A stretch of DNA of 64,000 nt, taken from positions 12,230,918 to 12,294,917 of the forward strand of contig BROE01000007.1 in NCBI GenBank assembly GCA_036571765.1, in the 5' to 3' direction. A program made the position numbers and the translations under genes. This document shows positions 25,101-39,446 of this stretch, piece by piece (position 1 is the stretch's first letter; the number at the start of each line of letters is the position of its first letter). Below the pieces are notes generated by a model. That model saw only the letters and a program-made list of their open reading frames with translations, made no database searches and was not told the DNA's origin. This stretch comes from Plecoglossus altivelis (lineage: Eukaryota > Chordata > Actinopteri > Osmeriformes > Plecoglossidae).

Positions 25101-28100
25101 GTCTCTCCTCTGAACTTTATTAATCACACAGAGTGGGGTAGGCTTACCACCAAGAATAACCGCAGGAAACACGAGGGGGTGAGTGTTTGAAAACAACCCC
25201 CAGACAAATACAGGAAGAGACTAAGTGAGATGTAGCGGGGTAGATCTTCTCATGGTCCGGCTGTGACTTACGGGCCACCGCATAGACCCTCCAAATGTGC
25301 TGGCACTCCTAATCTGCTCCTCTCTCTACACACGAAAACAACTCATTGAGGAATTTCTGTTACACTCCCCTTTATCAGATAACACCGCACTGGCCAAGAA
25401 TACCTTCCTTCCCACCCTCCCTGCTCTTCTCTGATTTACGAGAGTGTCTCGATATTCCTGAGTGCCAATAGACTCAACATGCCCTTATTTAGAGAACCAG
25501 TGTGTGAAAAGAGGGATGACAGGACGAGCTGGAGGGACCATGATGAAGGACTGGGAGATAGGGAGAGTTTTATAGGTTTGGCCATGACCCTGTGTGTTTC
25601 TTGGGTTCTGAGAGTCTCAGGGGGGGTCAGTGTTGGCTGAACCCGGCTATCTGAGATAGGGGCTTTTACGACACCACCACACACCCCTCTCCTCCCTTAC
25701 CCCCATCCCCACCCCCCAGCGCAAGGGAGGGAGAGGGGGATAGGGGTGTACAATGCAGGCGCACAATATCCTGAAGCAATACGAGGATATAAAGGGTCTG
25801 TTCCCACTGAACCTGATGGATTACACACACACACACAAACACACTCTGTGCTCTCCTGTCTGGGCAGACATGTTGGCTAATCTGAGAAATGTTACGCGAA
25901 CACACAGGGCCCCGAACAGAGATATTTCAATCACAAAACACACACAGCTCTATGTGGTTAGTCTCCATTTAAAGTATCTATCAAAACTTTTAACAGGGGT
26001 CAAGGGGCAACGGCCTCCTCTGTACTTTTATGATGTGTTTTTTCACGGCTGACTGGTACTAGATGGGAATGATTTATCGAAATGTTTGAAGTAGCCGGAC
26101 ACTACTGATTTATTGGCATGTGAACCTTGTACTTCAGATTCAAACATTTGAATGGAAAACCCTGCAGAGCACAGATCTGACTTTATCACAAGAGCAGATT
26201 TATGCCAAGTACCATACAGGTAAGGTTCAGTTTACGGTTTGAACATACTCCGCTCCTTCAGTTCAGCGTGCCATCAAGCCCTGCTAAGGCTATAAGGGCT
26301 ACTCTGTGTTTGTTGTTAACAAGTTCCTACTGAATAGGATCCTTTCCGCCAACACAATCCACAGGCCTGCTCTTTTAAGTCAGTCCTCTCGGCCAACACA
26401 CACTCCTTCCTTCTTTGTCTGTCCATCACTCTAATGGTTCTAAATGACAGGCTTACGATAACATCAACAGCGGTCATAGCAGGTAGCATGCTCGCTGCCA
26501 TGAGTAAGCAGCAGACTCTACTGTGCTCTAACTCATTTCTTCCATGGGCGTATGGAAAAACCTGATTCAGTGAGCATACCCAACACAAACACACAGACAC
26601 GCATGTGTGTAGTGAACCTGGCTCCAGGTTCACGGTTATTAGATTATGGCCGTACCTGCTCATCTTGCATCTCGCAGATGAAAGTGGTTAAGACAGTCCA
26701 ATTAGGAAATGACAGTGCCATGTTTCCAATCAGGACTCTGGAAGAACAAAGAGATAGGGAGGAGGCGGTCTTAGCCCCGGGGGCCGGGGACACATGGACG
26801 GCCTGGGTCTGTGTTGATGAGCTGGAGGAGCAGCGGTGGGTTGCCGAGATAGGACGCTTTCCTCCATGCATTCTAGCTGAGTCATGTCTGTTAGCGTGCT
26901 GTCGGGAACATGATATACCGTTAGTCATGTTTCTCTTCCACAAATGGCTGTTTTGAAGATAAATATGGAACTTGTTAAGCAATTATTTGAAGTTATTTAT
27001 AAGCGCAAGTTAGGCTCTTTGTTACTAATGTTGTTGATTTTTCCATTTTGAGGCTTTATACTAATATTGTCTCGTTTGAAGGCTAATTCGATTGCAGATA
27101 TTATGTTGATCTAGGGTCCTTGTGCAAAGCTATAATCTCTAACATGCTCCAGTCCTTTGTTTTCCCTTGACTTGGGCACAAAGTTGTAGGAACGGATCTT
27201 TAAACTGCAATGAAAACAGCTGACGTTCCAACATTAAAGCAAGTTTGCCGGTCGTCTAATATATTGTAACACACCCCAATTACACTCCGATTTTATATGG
27301 TTGTAAAATAGCCTTTTCAACATCTAATCACTTTTGCTTGGAACTCATCAGAAACGGATACAGACGCCACAGATGTAAGATATGCATGTTTAATTTTTAT
27401 TGAACTGTAGTCACATACCCTTAGATCACAGTTATGGTTTTTCTAACTTTTAAAAACATGCCAAATGCCCCAAATCCTTATAGCATCAGTGATGCCAAAA
27501 GCAATCGGCCTAATACAAAACATCCCAATCTGATCCAAGCCAGGATTAATGGGGTCCGTGCACTTCTGTGTAAGTTTGACAAACAAGGTATGTCATGTGA
27601 TGTCGAGCGTGAGCTTAGGGTGTGAGGTGTGTCTGAGAGGTGTGTACACGAAGGGTCACTGTTAATATCCTCTTTGGGGGACAGACATCACCTCTGCTCC
27701 AGTGTAGGGGGGCCGGGGGGCTGGGGGGCTTCTGGCCCAGGGCCAGGAAATGTCAACTTGTCATTGTTTCACTTGGTTTCCCTGCCCAGAAGTCTGAGTG
27801 AAACTCAGGCTTATGTTAAGTAGACACTTTGTGCATGAACGTAATTATGTTGTTGTGTCGGGGTGAGCTATCAAGCCTCCTTCTCCTCCTTCTTCCCAGA
27901 AGCGTTCTCCTTCTTTATCACCTGCTCCTGCTAAACGTTCTGTTCCTTCCAGCTAACCGTCACCCTATCTGCCTCCCAAAGGACTCGGCTCTGTTTAATG
28001 AATTTGTAAAACTTGACTTTGGAAGCACATCACAGGCCAGGGTGGAGAACTGACTCGCTGACTTCGCCAAGATGAACAAATCAGTCAGAACAAGTAGGCA

Positions 28101-28999
28101 GCCTCGTTGGGAAGACGATCCAAGCTACATTTACCTCAGGAAAAACATTGGAGCTCTTTTAAAGTGAGACGTCATTTACATCTTGAGAAATATATACTAT
28201 TTATATATACTGTATTTACTTAAGCTCTTTGAATTTGCTTAGAAAAAAAGGCGGAAATGGGGATAACTACCATTGAAAAAATGACTGGTACTAATCCCTC
28301 AGTTCATAAATGCAGCGTGATTAGAGAGTTTCACAAGGCAGATGTCTTGATTAGCAGGAGATAGCTGTCACCCTAACTTCCTGAGTGCTCTCCGTACCTT
28401 CAGTGTAGTTTCGTGGAAACCAGATTTCTATGTAGAAGAGATGATCTGTTTCACATTCTGAACATAAAATGACTGTGGAGGCGAGACTCACACAACTGGT
28501 CTGTCCAACGCCAGGGTGTAGAAGGTCTGCAGTTCGGAGGCAAGGGGGGTCTCTTCTGTTTGGCTTGGCTGTTGTCCTTCCCTTACTATCATGGGACTGG
28601 GGTCTTTTTATTCAAATGCATCGGGTTACATGCGATCACGACAGACTCTAATAAATCATTTGCGATGGAAAACTGCGTCCAGTTTGATTTCAATAGAAAA
28701 AAAGATCAACACCGTATGGGTTCCAAACAGTGGTTTAATACAAACTTTTAGATAATACCTTGTGGTCCTTTTCTTCGTTTTGTTCCTCGCAAAAGAAAAC
28801 AAATCTAGAAGCCAAAACGAAGAACCCGCTGCTCGTCTTGTCTAGAACATGGAACCTCACAGCTAAAATAATAAACCTAGCTCCACACTCAAAATACGCA
28901 ACAAAGTTTTTGTATGTTCTGCACTGGGTGAGCGAGGATCGTTGGAACTTGTGAGTCATGAACTCTGAAGCCAGTTGCATTTCCCCAGTGGACTTGTAT

Positions 29000-29260
29000 G
29001 AGTTTTAAAGCCCATATGATGATGTTATGAGATTCTTTATTCTGAATAAAAACTCCAGTATGAGACACTCCTGTCTTTGCCGCCATGAATTATTCATCGG
29101 AGCCCTGCATCTGCGCCTGTCAGAATGCACAGCCTTTTATTTGACAATCCAAGTGGGGGCTGCAGGGATTAAACACCGCAAGCCTTTTTATACGGCGCAT
29201 TGCCTCAGATTAGCTTTAGCCGCCGCCAGAATGCCGTCCTCTGTGAATTGTTACGCCGTG
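29000..29260. promoter_or_regulatory. candidate conserved non-coding element
   Basis: Unique sequence with GAATTATTCATC, GCCTTTTATTTGACAATCC, GCCTTTTTATACGG and GATTAGCTTTAGCC, resembling homeobox/CDX-type and composite sites. No coding interpretation. Confidence 0.35.
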
Positions 29261-30821
29261 TGACTGCATCGTTTCCTCCCCAGTCTCTCTCTGAGAAGTT
29301 GTCATCACTCTGTGCTTCAGTGCCCGAGTGCTTGTCTGAACACTTGGTGCCATTGAAGGCTCTCCCCCCCCTCGGTAGATGAAGACCACCAGGGCTGGTG
29401 GCAGGAAGCCTGCCAGAGAGGGTGTTGGGGAGGCAGGCCAACTGTCAGTGTCTGAAAGACCACAAAGACGGGGAGCTCCCAGACATATAGGTATATTTCA
29501 AGGCTTTAGAAACGCGTAAAGTTTGGTGTATAGACTTTCCGCAACAAAGTCAACCAAAGCAATACGTCAACGCCAGATCTTGTGTCTAACGGTAGCTGTG
29601 AACAGGTACAACTGCCTCAAAAACATTTCAAGACAGCAATAAAACCAAGAGAAAAAGAGTACTTTTGCTCGCACCATTAAAATAAAGAATGCCTCAGAAA
29701 ACATTACAGCCTAGCTACCGCAGAACACCAACTTCGCCACATTTGGCACACCACACAGAGGGGAATCATTATTTTCCACTACATAAAAGAAGTCGTCTTG
29801 TCTTGGGTGTGCCATAAAATGGCAACCCTGTCTTTTGCGTCCAATAGCAAGTCCACATGAGGCAGAACAGAGAGAGCTTCCATTACCCAACACATCCCAG
29901 TTTCTTCCCAACTCCCAAAAGCAGAGCTCAGAAAAATATAGGGTTACCTCTAAGCAAATCCCCCCCCGAAATGGAACACTTGTACTCCCATATGTAGTCA
30001 CTCACTGGCATTAAGTTGACTTACGTATTATTTTCATTTTCTGGTATGAGTGCTGATTTCAGTTTGTTTAGCTCACTGTGTTAGATAAGTGGTTCTGCTT
30101 CTCATTTAAGAACGGGACAACCACAAAAAAAACACAACAAAAACAAAAGGAGTGAATTTGAAATGCAGCATTGATTAGTAAGCATTTTGCAGGTAAAACA
30201 ATGTGTAAGTGTAAACTTGTAACTACAAAACTAAGTTAAGTTAGTTAAGTTATTCAAAGACATACAACAACAAAAAAGGATTGTGTTTGATTGAAATGGA
30301 GGATTTAGTCATCAATGATGTCAGCATGAGATTTAAACTGATGGATAAATATGGGTGCAAATATAGCAAAAGGAAGTCACATAGATTTACTTCCACGCTC
30401 ACTTCCTGTCTTGCTCACTTTTCCCTCGTCTAGCCTCACCCATATGACTTTGCTCAAAATTGCCCCGAATGTTCAGAATGGAGTGTTCAGTGGCTCGTGC
30501 TAAATGGTGTAAATCTGAGTTGGGCAGTTCCACCACCCCGATTGCAAATGTTGGCAATGATGACATAGTCTGCTCCTGCCATGGATGCTTTATATCTCCT
30601 ATGGCTTTCTGATCTTGGACTGTGAAGGGCAGCAGTATGGAAGGGTCCTCCTGGCCTTCTCAGTGAGCACCATATCCCTGTTCCAGAGGGGGGGGGGGGG
30701 GGGGGTCTGAAATCCATCAGCGAATAAATAAAAAAACCTTGATGATTTACTGAGTGTTGGATGAGTCACGATCTCTGGACTTAACGGACAGCCAGTGGCA
30801 GTAAAACACACTCCCCATATG

Positions 30822-30823
30822 TC

Positions 30824-30860
<37 letters not shown>

Positions 30861-30889
30861 CACACACGTACACACGCACACACACACAC
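30822..30889. repeat. (CA)n microsatellite, interrupted
   Basis: CA repeat with ATG, CGTA and CG interruptions in its right half. Confidence 0.97.
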
Positions 30890-33800
30890 TAATGACACCC
30901 ATAAACCTGGTTCTGTTTGACAAGCAGAAAACACAGCTGAGAGAGCTGGGCCTGTTTTAATCGGGCCCCTGGAGAGAGACGCACACTTAGGAAAGGTCCC
31001 CCAGACGCTTGAACATACATGAGGCGCGACAGGAAGGCCCCCATGCATGGCTTTAACGGCGACTGTCCCCGAGGAAGCAGGACAGGTGCACGGACGAAGG
31101 TTAGCAACACAACTCTCAACCTCCATAAGACCACATGAACACTGACAGGGTAGGGTATGTGAACTAGGTTTAGTTCTCTAAACTCTGTCATCTGCTAACT
31201 GAGGGAGAAGGATAGCTTTTTTTTAAGAATTAGGATCACATATAGGGTGGCAGTATTTCCAGTGGTACAATGTTAGCATATTACTAACTAACTATACAGC
31301 TGTACATAATGTAGATTGGAAGGGAATCGACTTCAACATTTGACAGCAAACCTTGATACTTCTCATTGCATTTGCAAATAAGTCGTTGCAATGATTTTAA
31401 AACACATTTGCTGTCTGACATCCGTAAGTTTTATAGTATTGGGGTGATTTTCAGAATAAAAACCATCAATCTTTCCAACTAATAGAACGAGGTAACCGAT
31501 TTCACGTGTTTCAAGAAATCATTTAGGAAAAGCAAAGCTGCCTGTTGGAAAATGGAGGAGCAGATGTGGTACTGATCCTGAGTGCCAACCAAGGGTTTAG
31601 TGGAATGATTCCCAAGCCCTTTTCCCCTTGTCTTTCAAGGAAAATAAAATCTCCTCTTGGCTGCAGATTAAGCATGGATAGAGGGGGTCAGAACTGGTGA
31701 TGTCTTTTCGTCCTAATTTATGTACCATCTGCCCGCTCAATCAGCACCTTGGAGACACCCTGCTCTCTTTGTCTGCCGAGCCTTCGGTTCTAATGGATAT
31801 CACAGCACCTTTCGATCGCTTTCACTCACGGCAAAGTGCACGCGGATCTGCCTGGTTTTATCCACGGGATCGACGGATAGCTTTGAGTTTCCGAGATCAG
31901 GTATCGAATGTCATCCTGCTCTGCATATCCAGATGCACTTGTGATGCTTCATTCCAAGGAGAAGAGATGTGTTTGTGAGGTCCTCAGTGTGCTTCTCTGC
32001 TCTAGGATTTCAGGGCTTTTGCCCATTTGGAGCACGCTCTGTTGATGTTCTCTGAAGGAAGCTGTTTGAAATGGCGCACACACTTATGAATTCACGCGTC
32101 CTTCGACTCTTTCTCTTCCTTGCTGAGATTACGACCTGACAGTAAATCATTTTGGTTCTTAGATGATTTCATTGAATATTGTGTTCTATGGGTTGCTCTT
32201 CATGTCTGCTGTTCAAACAATCTTATTGTGTCCGTTAAAGAACGGATGATTCAAACAGTGACCGCACATTCTTGTATAACAGCAAGCGTGTCTATGTATC
32301 AAGAATATTTCCTAAGGCCATATCCTGTTACTGGTCGCTTGACATCTTTGTTGGAATATTTTTAAAGGGGTTTACGAAAGAGTTCACCATTCATGAGTTA
32401 AAAAAAAAAGCTTGAATCAAGACAAAGGCTTTGATATCAGTCTCTTTAACAGCAGGGTGTAATGACAAAGATGATTGTGAGTTTTAAAGAAACACTGTTG
32501 GTGGCTTATCTCCGTGCCAACGCCACGTTGGTGGCAGTGCCCATAAGCATTTTACACCCTGTGAGATCATCTGGGAATGGGCCAAATCTGAGGAACTCCA
32601 GGAAAACTAGCAAAGCTTTGACTACGACTACAGAGCAGATCACATGATACACTGATGCAGCCTCCCAAAAGGAAAAAGCATTTTGTCCATTTTAACTCGT
32701 TTGCACGAACTGCATCGCTTTCATCAACTACCTAAAAACCATCCAGGATCTGCTTAAGTTTAAAAGCCCTTTCACACACTGTCTCGCATGCCTTGTCCGT
32801 GCAACAGCTTTTCACAAACCTTTGACATGTTTTCCTTTTCGACAGGGGATTGTTTGTGTTATGACAAATGAGATTTGGATATGATTTATTTCACCGCCCC
32901 ATTGGCCTGAGTTGCGAAAAGCCATGCCAGCATTTTTATCAACTAGACGTGCGAAGTGTAGGATCATGGTAAAGTACGTGGCTTGTACTGAGTGTTATGA
33001 GTTATGTAAGTGTAATCATAGCCTATCAAGAAAAACAGGATGAAAGTTTGGCCTGGGCTTTTAATACATACTTATTTAGGTGTACTCGATGTGCTCAAAA
33101 ATAGTTGCTGTTTCTGGGTAGTCGGTCATGAAATAATGTTCAGTTCATCAGTTCAATTTGTTCTTGGACACGAAGAGCAAACAAAGCCATAAAAAAAGCT
33201 GTTGCTGTACAGCATTGTAAACCGGTCATGTAGAACAAAACTTTGAGCTGTCATTTTCTCATTCGCACATTAAAGTCGATGAAGTCCGGTTAGAGTTTCC
33301 TGGCCTTCAGACTTGAACTGTCTGAGGAGAGATTAACATTTCCCTGCCCGGCTTTTCTGCCGAGTGAATAATGGATGTGTGTGTTTCCCATCTATACTCT
33401 GTTGGATTGAGGACACAGTATCATAGAACAGTCTGAACCGGCTATCTCCTTGTGTTCACACTCACACAGGCAATGACAGAACGACGTTACTCCCTCAAAG
33501 TCCGTCCGTGCCTGTTGAACATCTCATCGAGCAACGCTTCGACTTAGTTGGACGTGAAGGAGGGAGGGATCAGAGGTCTGTGCGCTGTTGGACCGGACCA
33601 TGACAGGAACCGAGAACACCTGTGTAGAGTCAGACGGCCTGTCTGGTCCTGGGGTTTAGAGACTTATAGTGGCTGTCAGAGGACCAGGGCCACGTTCTTA
33701 CTGTCACACGGCGTGACAGGGCCCAGAGCTAAGCTTTACAGCAAGGCTGTCTACCTCTCTGACGTCCTGCCAGGTTTGTTTTCATTCCCATAGTGCACGG

Positions 33801-34040
33801 CAGCCTTTCTGGGTAACGTTCTAGCCTTCATGAGCGCGTAGTGCTACCTACTGGCGTTACGGAGAGATTAGCTGATTTATTTGCTATGGGATAATTATGT
33901 CCTTGCAAGAAAAAAAAAATCTGCCTCAAATTGTTCTTTTTTTTGCCTCCATTTTTTATCCACCTCCATTTCTTGCCATGAATTCTTACTGTTCAAATGT
34001 ATATGGTTCAAAAGGGGGGGCGGGGGGGGTACAATGCCAT

Positions 34041-34080
34041 CACTTTCACCTTTCACCTTTCACCTATCACCTTTTCACCG
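34041..34080. repeat. short CACCTTT-type tandem repeat
   Basis: TTTCACC repeated about five times with small changes, beside a G-rich run at 34013-34028. Confidence 0.8.
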
Positions 34081-36794
34081 TCAAATTCAAATGGCCTGAA
34101 TTTTGGCCAATTTGAATTTCTGAAGCTTTTGGGATCTGAATTTTACTGTTCGAATTCGAGCATGACATATTCAACGCCTTTTCAAATTCAAAACATAATG
34201 TGGCTGATATGCAACTATTGCTCAGTCAGGTAATTCTTCACACCCTGTTCCATGGTCAGGCAGAATTCCAGGCATGTGAAGTGATGATGGGAGTAACCGC
34301 CTCTTCTGTGAGCATGTGAGTCATACACAACCACAACTGCTCTCCTAAGAAGCCAACTGGACTATGGAATCGCTTCTTCAAACCTATGGCAGCGTCGTAT
34401 CAGTGGCGGTTTGTTTTAATTAAGAAGGGAGAGGCGAGATCAGAGAGCCAACGACAAGCCCTCCTACAGCTGTAAAGGGTTGGGTCCTGGTGGCTGTTGT
34501 TTAGACGATCTTGGAAAGGCTTTGGAATTCTTTGTCCCCAGGACACGAGAGACCCCGTGTTTGTTTCCAGACTGTGTTCTTATGCTTTTCATTTTAATTT
34601 TAACAAAGTGATATGTGATGAGAAGCACTGACTCGCATGTCGGAGGGCGGCCCTCCTCTTTGTTAGTTAGGTTTATTAGCCAGATGCATGCCTTAAAGTT
34701 TGGGAAACGACAACGCCGGTCTGTGAATTTCAACACCTGCACTCTGCTCCCTCATAAAAATCACCATGCCTCATTCCCCAAGATGACTTAAGGGCATATA
34801 AGGCTCCATCACATCCCAATGGAATTGGAATCCAGGTTTCCTTGACTTGCTGACATTCAATATGAATCTGTGTTTAGCCAAGGATAAACGTTGTCATGGT
34901 TTTGTGACGGACTCTAAGGGGTTTGAAATGACCTCACAATTACTGTCAGAAATGGGTAAAGTCTAGAGGTAGCAGTAGGGACTTGTTATGATTGCATAAT
35001 CCTGCTTCAGAGATGAGTGGCATTAGATCATAGACAGTGTTGCATAGTTCTCTAATATAGCACGGAGTAAGAACTTGGGGATATTTAGACCGCTTTGTTC
35101 CATGGGACCAATGTACTGGCCTTAATCATACTGACAGTTCTCCCAAAGAAATATTGCCGGAAATTCAAAATCATTGTTTCCCTCAATGTTATTAGCTTCC
35201 AAAGATGCAACTGTTCCCAGACTGTGATATATACTGTTTATTCTGCATTTGAACTCGTCTTCCTCCTTTTTCATCATCTTTTACATCTGACTTCAGCACC
35301 CGTGCAGTTTGAGAACCAATGTGCCCTGATTTCTCTTATATCAGGAGACTAAAGTGCCTTAGAAACACACTAAACTTTAAATGAAAAACCTGTTGACGTG
35401 TCCCCAAGGGCCACGGGAGACCAGAGGAGACCTGTGGTCCTCTCTGGCTCAGCTGGACCAATCTGAGCTGGCTGCCATGAGGTGTTTAATGGCTGAAGGA
35501 AGTTCCCTGAGGGACGCACTGCAAGGAACATGGAGGATTCCAACCTCCATGCTCCCCTCTGCTCTACAAACATAGCCTGGGTTGTGATGGATGAAACAGG
35601 CAAGCTTATTTATGGGGGAAGAAAGCCCTGTACACACAGCACAGTGAATGTCATTATAGAGGATGAATAAAAAGAACACCTGACATTGAGATGAACTACA
35701 TGCTTGTAACTGTTATTCTGGAAATGGGAAGTGATGGCTGTTTGTAATATGGACATTCCAGAAATGGAAGTAATGCAGACCACCACAACTACTTTTGTCT
35801 GGTCTTTGAATTACGTCCATATAAAGATGGTGATACTGGCTTTCTGAGCATGCCCTTGGACTGTGCGCTCTGCTGCCTAGGTACCTGCTAGGCCTGGGGA
35901 AGGGATGGATGTGGTATCGTGGTCAGGTCCTGAGTGAGCCATTGGAGCTACAGACTGAGATGAGCTTCTGGGATTCTAGTCATGGAGTCATATGCAGTTC
36001 TGGGTAGTTGGACACAGCAGGGTTTTACAATGGAGTTTGGATCATGTTAAACTTGACTATAGAATGTCACTACATACTGCAAGAAATGTTTCTACGATCC
36101 TTGCATCCATTGACACAGAGTCAAAAATTAAAATCAATAAAACATGATAGCAAAAATGCAATACATGCATGCATATATATGTATTTATTTCATCTAGGAA
36201 AACTACCCACCATAATTATTTCCAATTCTTTTTTTTTCATACTGAAAAATTGGATCGTTCTAACGATTAAAGGAACACAAGGAAACAGTTGTGTTGCTTT
36301 TGCCTCAATTCAATAATATGAGCAGTGTTTTCTTCAACTGTGACATTTAATATTGAACTCAGATCATTGATGTCAAAGGCAAAATAGTTGTGGATATTGG
36401 ACGCTTGAACTGTTGACAAAACAAAATCAGTTTGCATCGAACAAGTACATTTCTAAATCTACCTCAGTTTTGCCAAAACTGTAAAACATGATCAAGCACA
36501 TCATAAAAATCTTATCCCAGGTGATTTAGCCATTTATCTACAAAGTATTTGGCCACAATGGGTGTTCTGCAATCATATTGTATTTGGCAAGAGTTGAATT
36601 CCGTAACAAAAGCTACATTATTCAAACTGAACTGAGAAGTGAACACTGTATTTGAACTAGCAGAAATGATTTTTTTTTTTTTGCTGCCAAGGCCAATTAC
36701 CTGAAATGGTTCTTATAAAACAGCCTTATGACCTTCAAATACCAAGGCTACAAACAGTACGTATAGGCTTTACTGCATCGTAATTACCACAACA

Positions 36795-36870
36795 CCTCCT
36801 CACCTCTCTCTCTCACCTCACCCTCACCCCTCACCCCCTCACCCCCCACCCTCTCTCCCTCCCTCCTCCC
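36795..36870. repeat. CACCTC-type pyrimidine-rich simple sequence
   Basis: Irregular CACCTCACCCTCACCCC motifs. Confidence 0.85.
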
Positions 36871-37124
36871 TGGAAGTATTAAATGGGCAGTTTGCCCCTT
36901 GTTCCTTCCTGCTGGGTCAGATATGAGGACTTGGGGAGCCATTGCCACACGCCATGGAGACGACACCAAGTGAACCAAGTCTGGCTCTGAGTGCCTGCGA
37001 AACAGCCAGGGAGTCCTGGAGGCTGAGGGCAGGATTGGAGAGTGGATGAGGGCAGGAGAGTCAGGTTGGTGAGGAGCTGGAACCCTGAGCGTCTCCAACG
37101 TGGAAAAAGTCCTCTTCAGTAGTA

Positions 37125-37215
37125 GAGTGCGTCATGACAAGAAGCGCTTTCTCCCACATCAATTTGATGAACAATTAGCTTTAGCTGTCATTACATGGTA
37201 ATCCTTCCACGCCCA
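37125..37215. promoter_or_regulatory. candidate conserved non-coding element
   Basis: Contains ATCAATTTGATGAAC, ACAATTAGC and AGCTGTCATTACATGG, the last with a TGTCA (MEIS/PBX-like) site beside a homeodomain core. It lies about 7.5 kb downstream of the sost stop. Confidence 0.3.
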
Positions 37216-39409
37216 GTTTCATCCCCCGGCCTGTGTTTCTCATCCGTTCCACACGGCTCGGGGAAAAAAAGCTTTCTCAGTGAGAAAAGAGAGATGTTGG
37301 CAAATGGGGCCAGTCATCTATCATTTCTTACATGTGTGGAGAAGAAAATGTTTTGAAGTTTAGCTGACCACACATCATTTTAGATATTATTGTTTGGGAG
37401 AAAAAAAGAAGGGAACCATTTGAGCCTGAAACTTTTGTTAAAAGGATTCGTGGCAAAATGTGGCCTGACTTGTACGCCCAATCAGAACGATTCATATCAC
37501 TCCAGAAAGCACGATGAAGCTCACCTCGATGGAATGTTGGAATACTCACTCTTTAGAGTCCAGAATGTTAACGTGAACTAGGGTTAGGCAGGAAACGTAA
37601 GTGAATTACTTCTACAATTCCAGAGGCTCTCTGTTATCTGATAAGGGCTGGGGAGCTGAATTGATCCTGATCTTAAACTCTCCTAAGCCAGGGAGATTCT
37701 GTAGATATCTCCCCCAAGTCTCTCCAGGGCCGTACACTAATAGCCACACGGTGAGGAAACAATTTCCCCTGCACTTTCGACTGATTGCGTTGCTTGTGTT
37801 GCTTGAAGCGGCGGTTCAAAAAGAGACTGTCTAATCAGAATAACCAATGGACCCAACATTAAAACAGCTTCCATGTGTATTGGACAGCAGGTTGAGTATG
37901 ATTGAAAGAAGAGTGGTTGGGTGAGAAGAATGACTCTGGCCTCTTTATCTGAAGGGAGCTGACATAGGCACCGGTCTGTCTGACGAGTCAGTCATCAACT
38001 CTTAGGACATTGTTGTTCTGGGAACCACAACACCAGTGTTTACTTCAAAGCTCTGGAGGCTGAAGACTGTTTTGTGAAGCCAGGGAACTGAACTGGTGTT
38101 TGTGGTCTCATGGATATCACTCTGGGGAGCACGGCAACCCTGAGAGCCAATGGACTGGCACTTTACTGAGGGGGAAAGCGAGGACTGCAAAGGCTGTGTT
38201 GTTGAGTGGTGAGGTAATGCCACAGAGACGTATTAAAGTCCAGGACAAAAGTGTGTCGTCATAGGCCAACTCCAATCCAGAGGGCTCTGTCATGACCAAA
38301 ATAAGCTGCCATGCCCATAAAAGTGATGCAAAGTGGAAGGGAGTTCCACGGTTGTGTTCTGCTTGGCAGACGACCACAAGTCCATCAATAACTCTGTGGC
38401 GGGCAATGGTGACATTGAGGGATTTGATTTGAATCATTCGTAACTGTCAGCTGTTTCTCAAAGGATAAATCTCAGGGTGGTTTGGGTTAAAAGGGACCTG
38501 TGTAAATATTGTTCTCATGGGCTATATAATTCCTTACATGCCCTGTCTACCACCCACTCAAATTCTTTGCTCCCGTTTCAGAATCTCCCAGCGGATTCAA
38601 TGATCGCTGTGTTCCAGCGAAACAAGCTTTTAACAATAATTTCACCGATTTTACAGTATAATTTGTTCGGTCGACTTATTGAAAACACGCCTGAACTCAA
38701 GCGTACCGGGTGACCGCTGTGCGTGTGCGTTGAACTTGTGTAAACGCAGACACGCAGGTGGTGTTGTGTGGGAGAGAGTGGGATCGTAGTCAAAGGGAGG
38801 TAGAGATGGAGAGCATGACACTAAATAGCAGTGATATGCTGTCTGTTTCTCGATAAGTAGAACCAGTCAGTTTTCCTCAGCCCCATCTGCACATGACACG
38901 GCCGCTGACACGTCTAAGCATCATTAAGTGAGACAGACATATTTTGGAGATGATGAACATCTCCAGTTATTGCTAAACCATCCCTCCCCTCTGGCCAGGG
39001 AGGGGTAAGCCTGTTCCTATGACGTTCCTGACTTTGGTAGATGCTCTCCAAGCATCTGTTCCCCCCTTCTTCCACATGGGGTCAAACTGCACCCGTCGTC
39101 GGGGCTGAACTCCCATCTGGAGGGCAGGGGAAAGAATTGAAATATGGTATGATACAACAGAGACACGAAGGGACGTTTGACAGTTGGGGTAAAAAAAAAG
39201 CTTTTTAAGTGAAATGTGTTAACTGCCTACAGATAGTTTTAATTATGTCTCTGTTCAGAGCAATTAACCCCACCTACCAAAACCACCTGTTTATGGTCCC
39301 CCACTTCCATAAAACCTTGGATGACATCACACATTCAAATCACTCAAGGCTCTGACATTGCACATTTGGTGGCCTCTACCTTGCACCCTTACACCATCCC
39401 CCCCACCCC

Positions 39410-39411
<2 letters not shown>

Positions 39412-39442
<31 letters not shown>
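39412..39442. repeat. (CA)n microsatellite next to C-rich tract
   Basis: Pure AC run preceded by a short poly(C) stretch. Confidence 0.97.
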
Positions 39443-39446
<4 letters not shown>

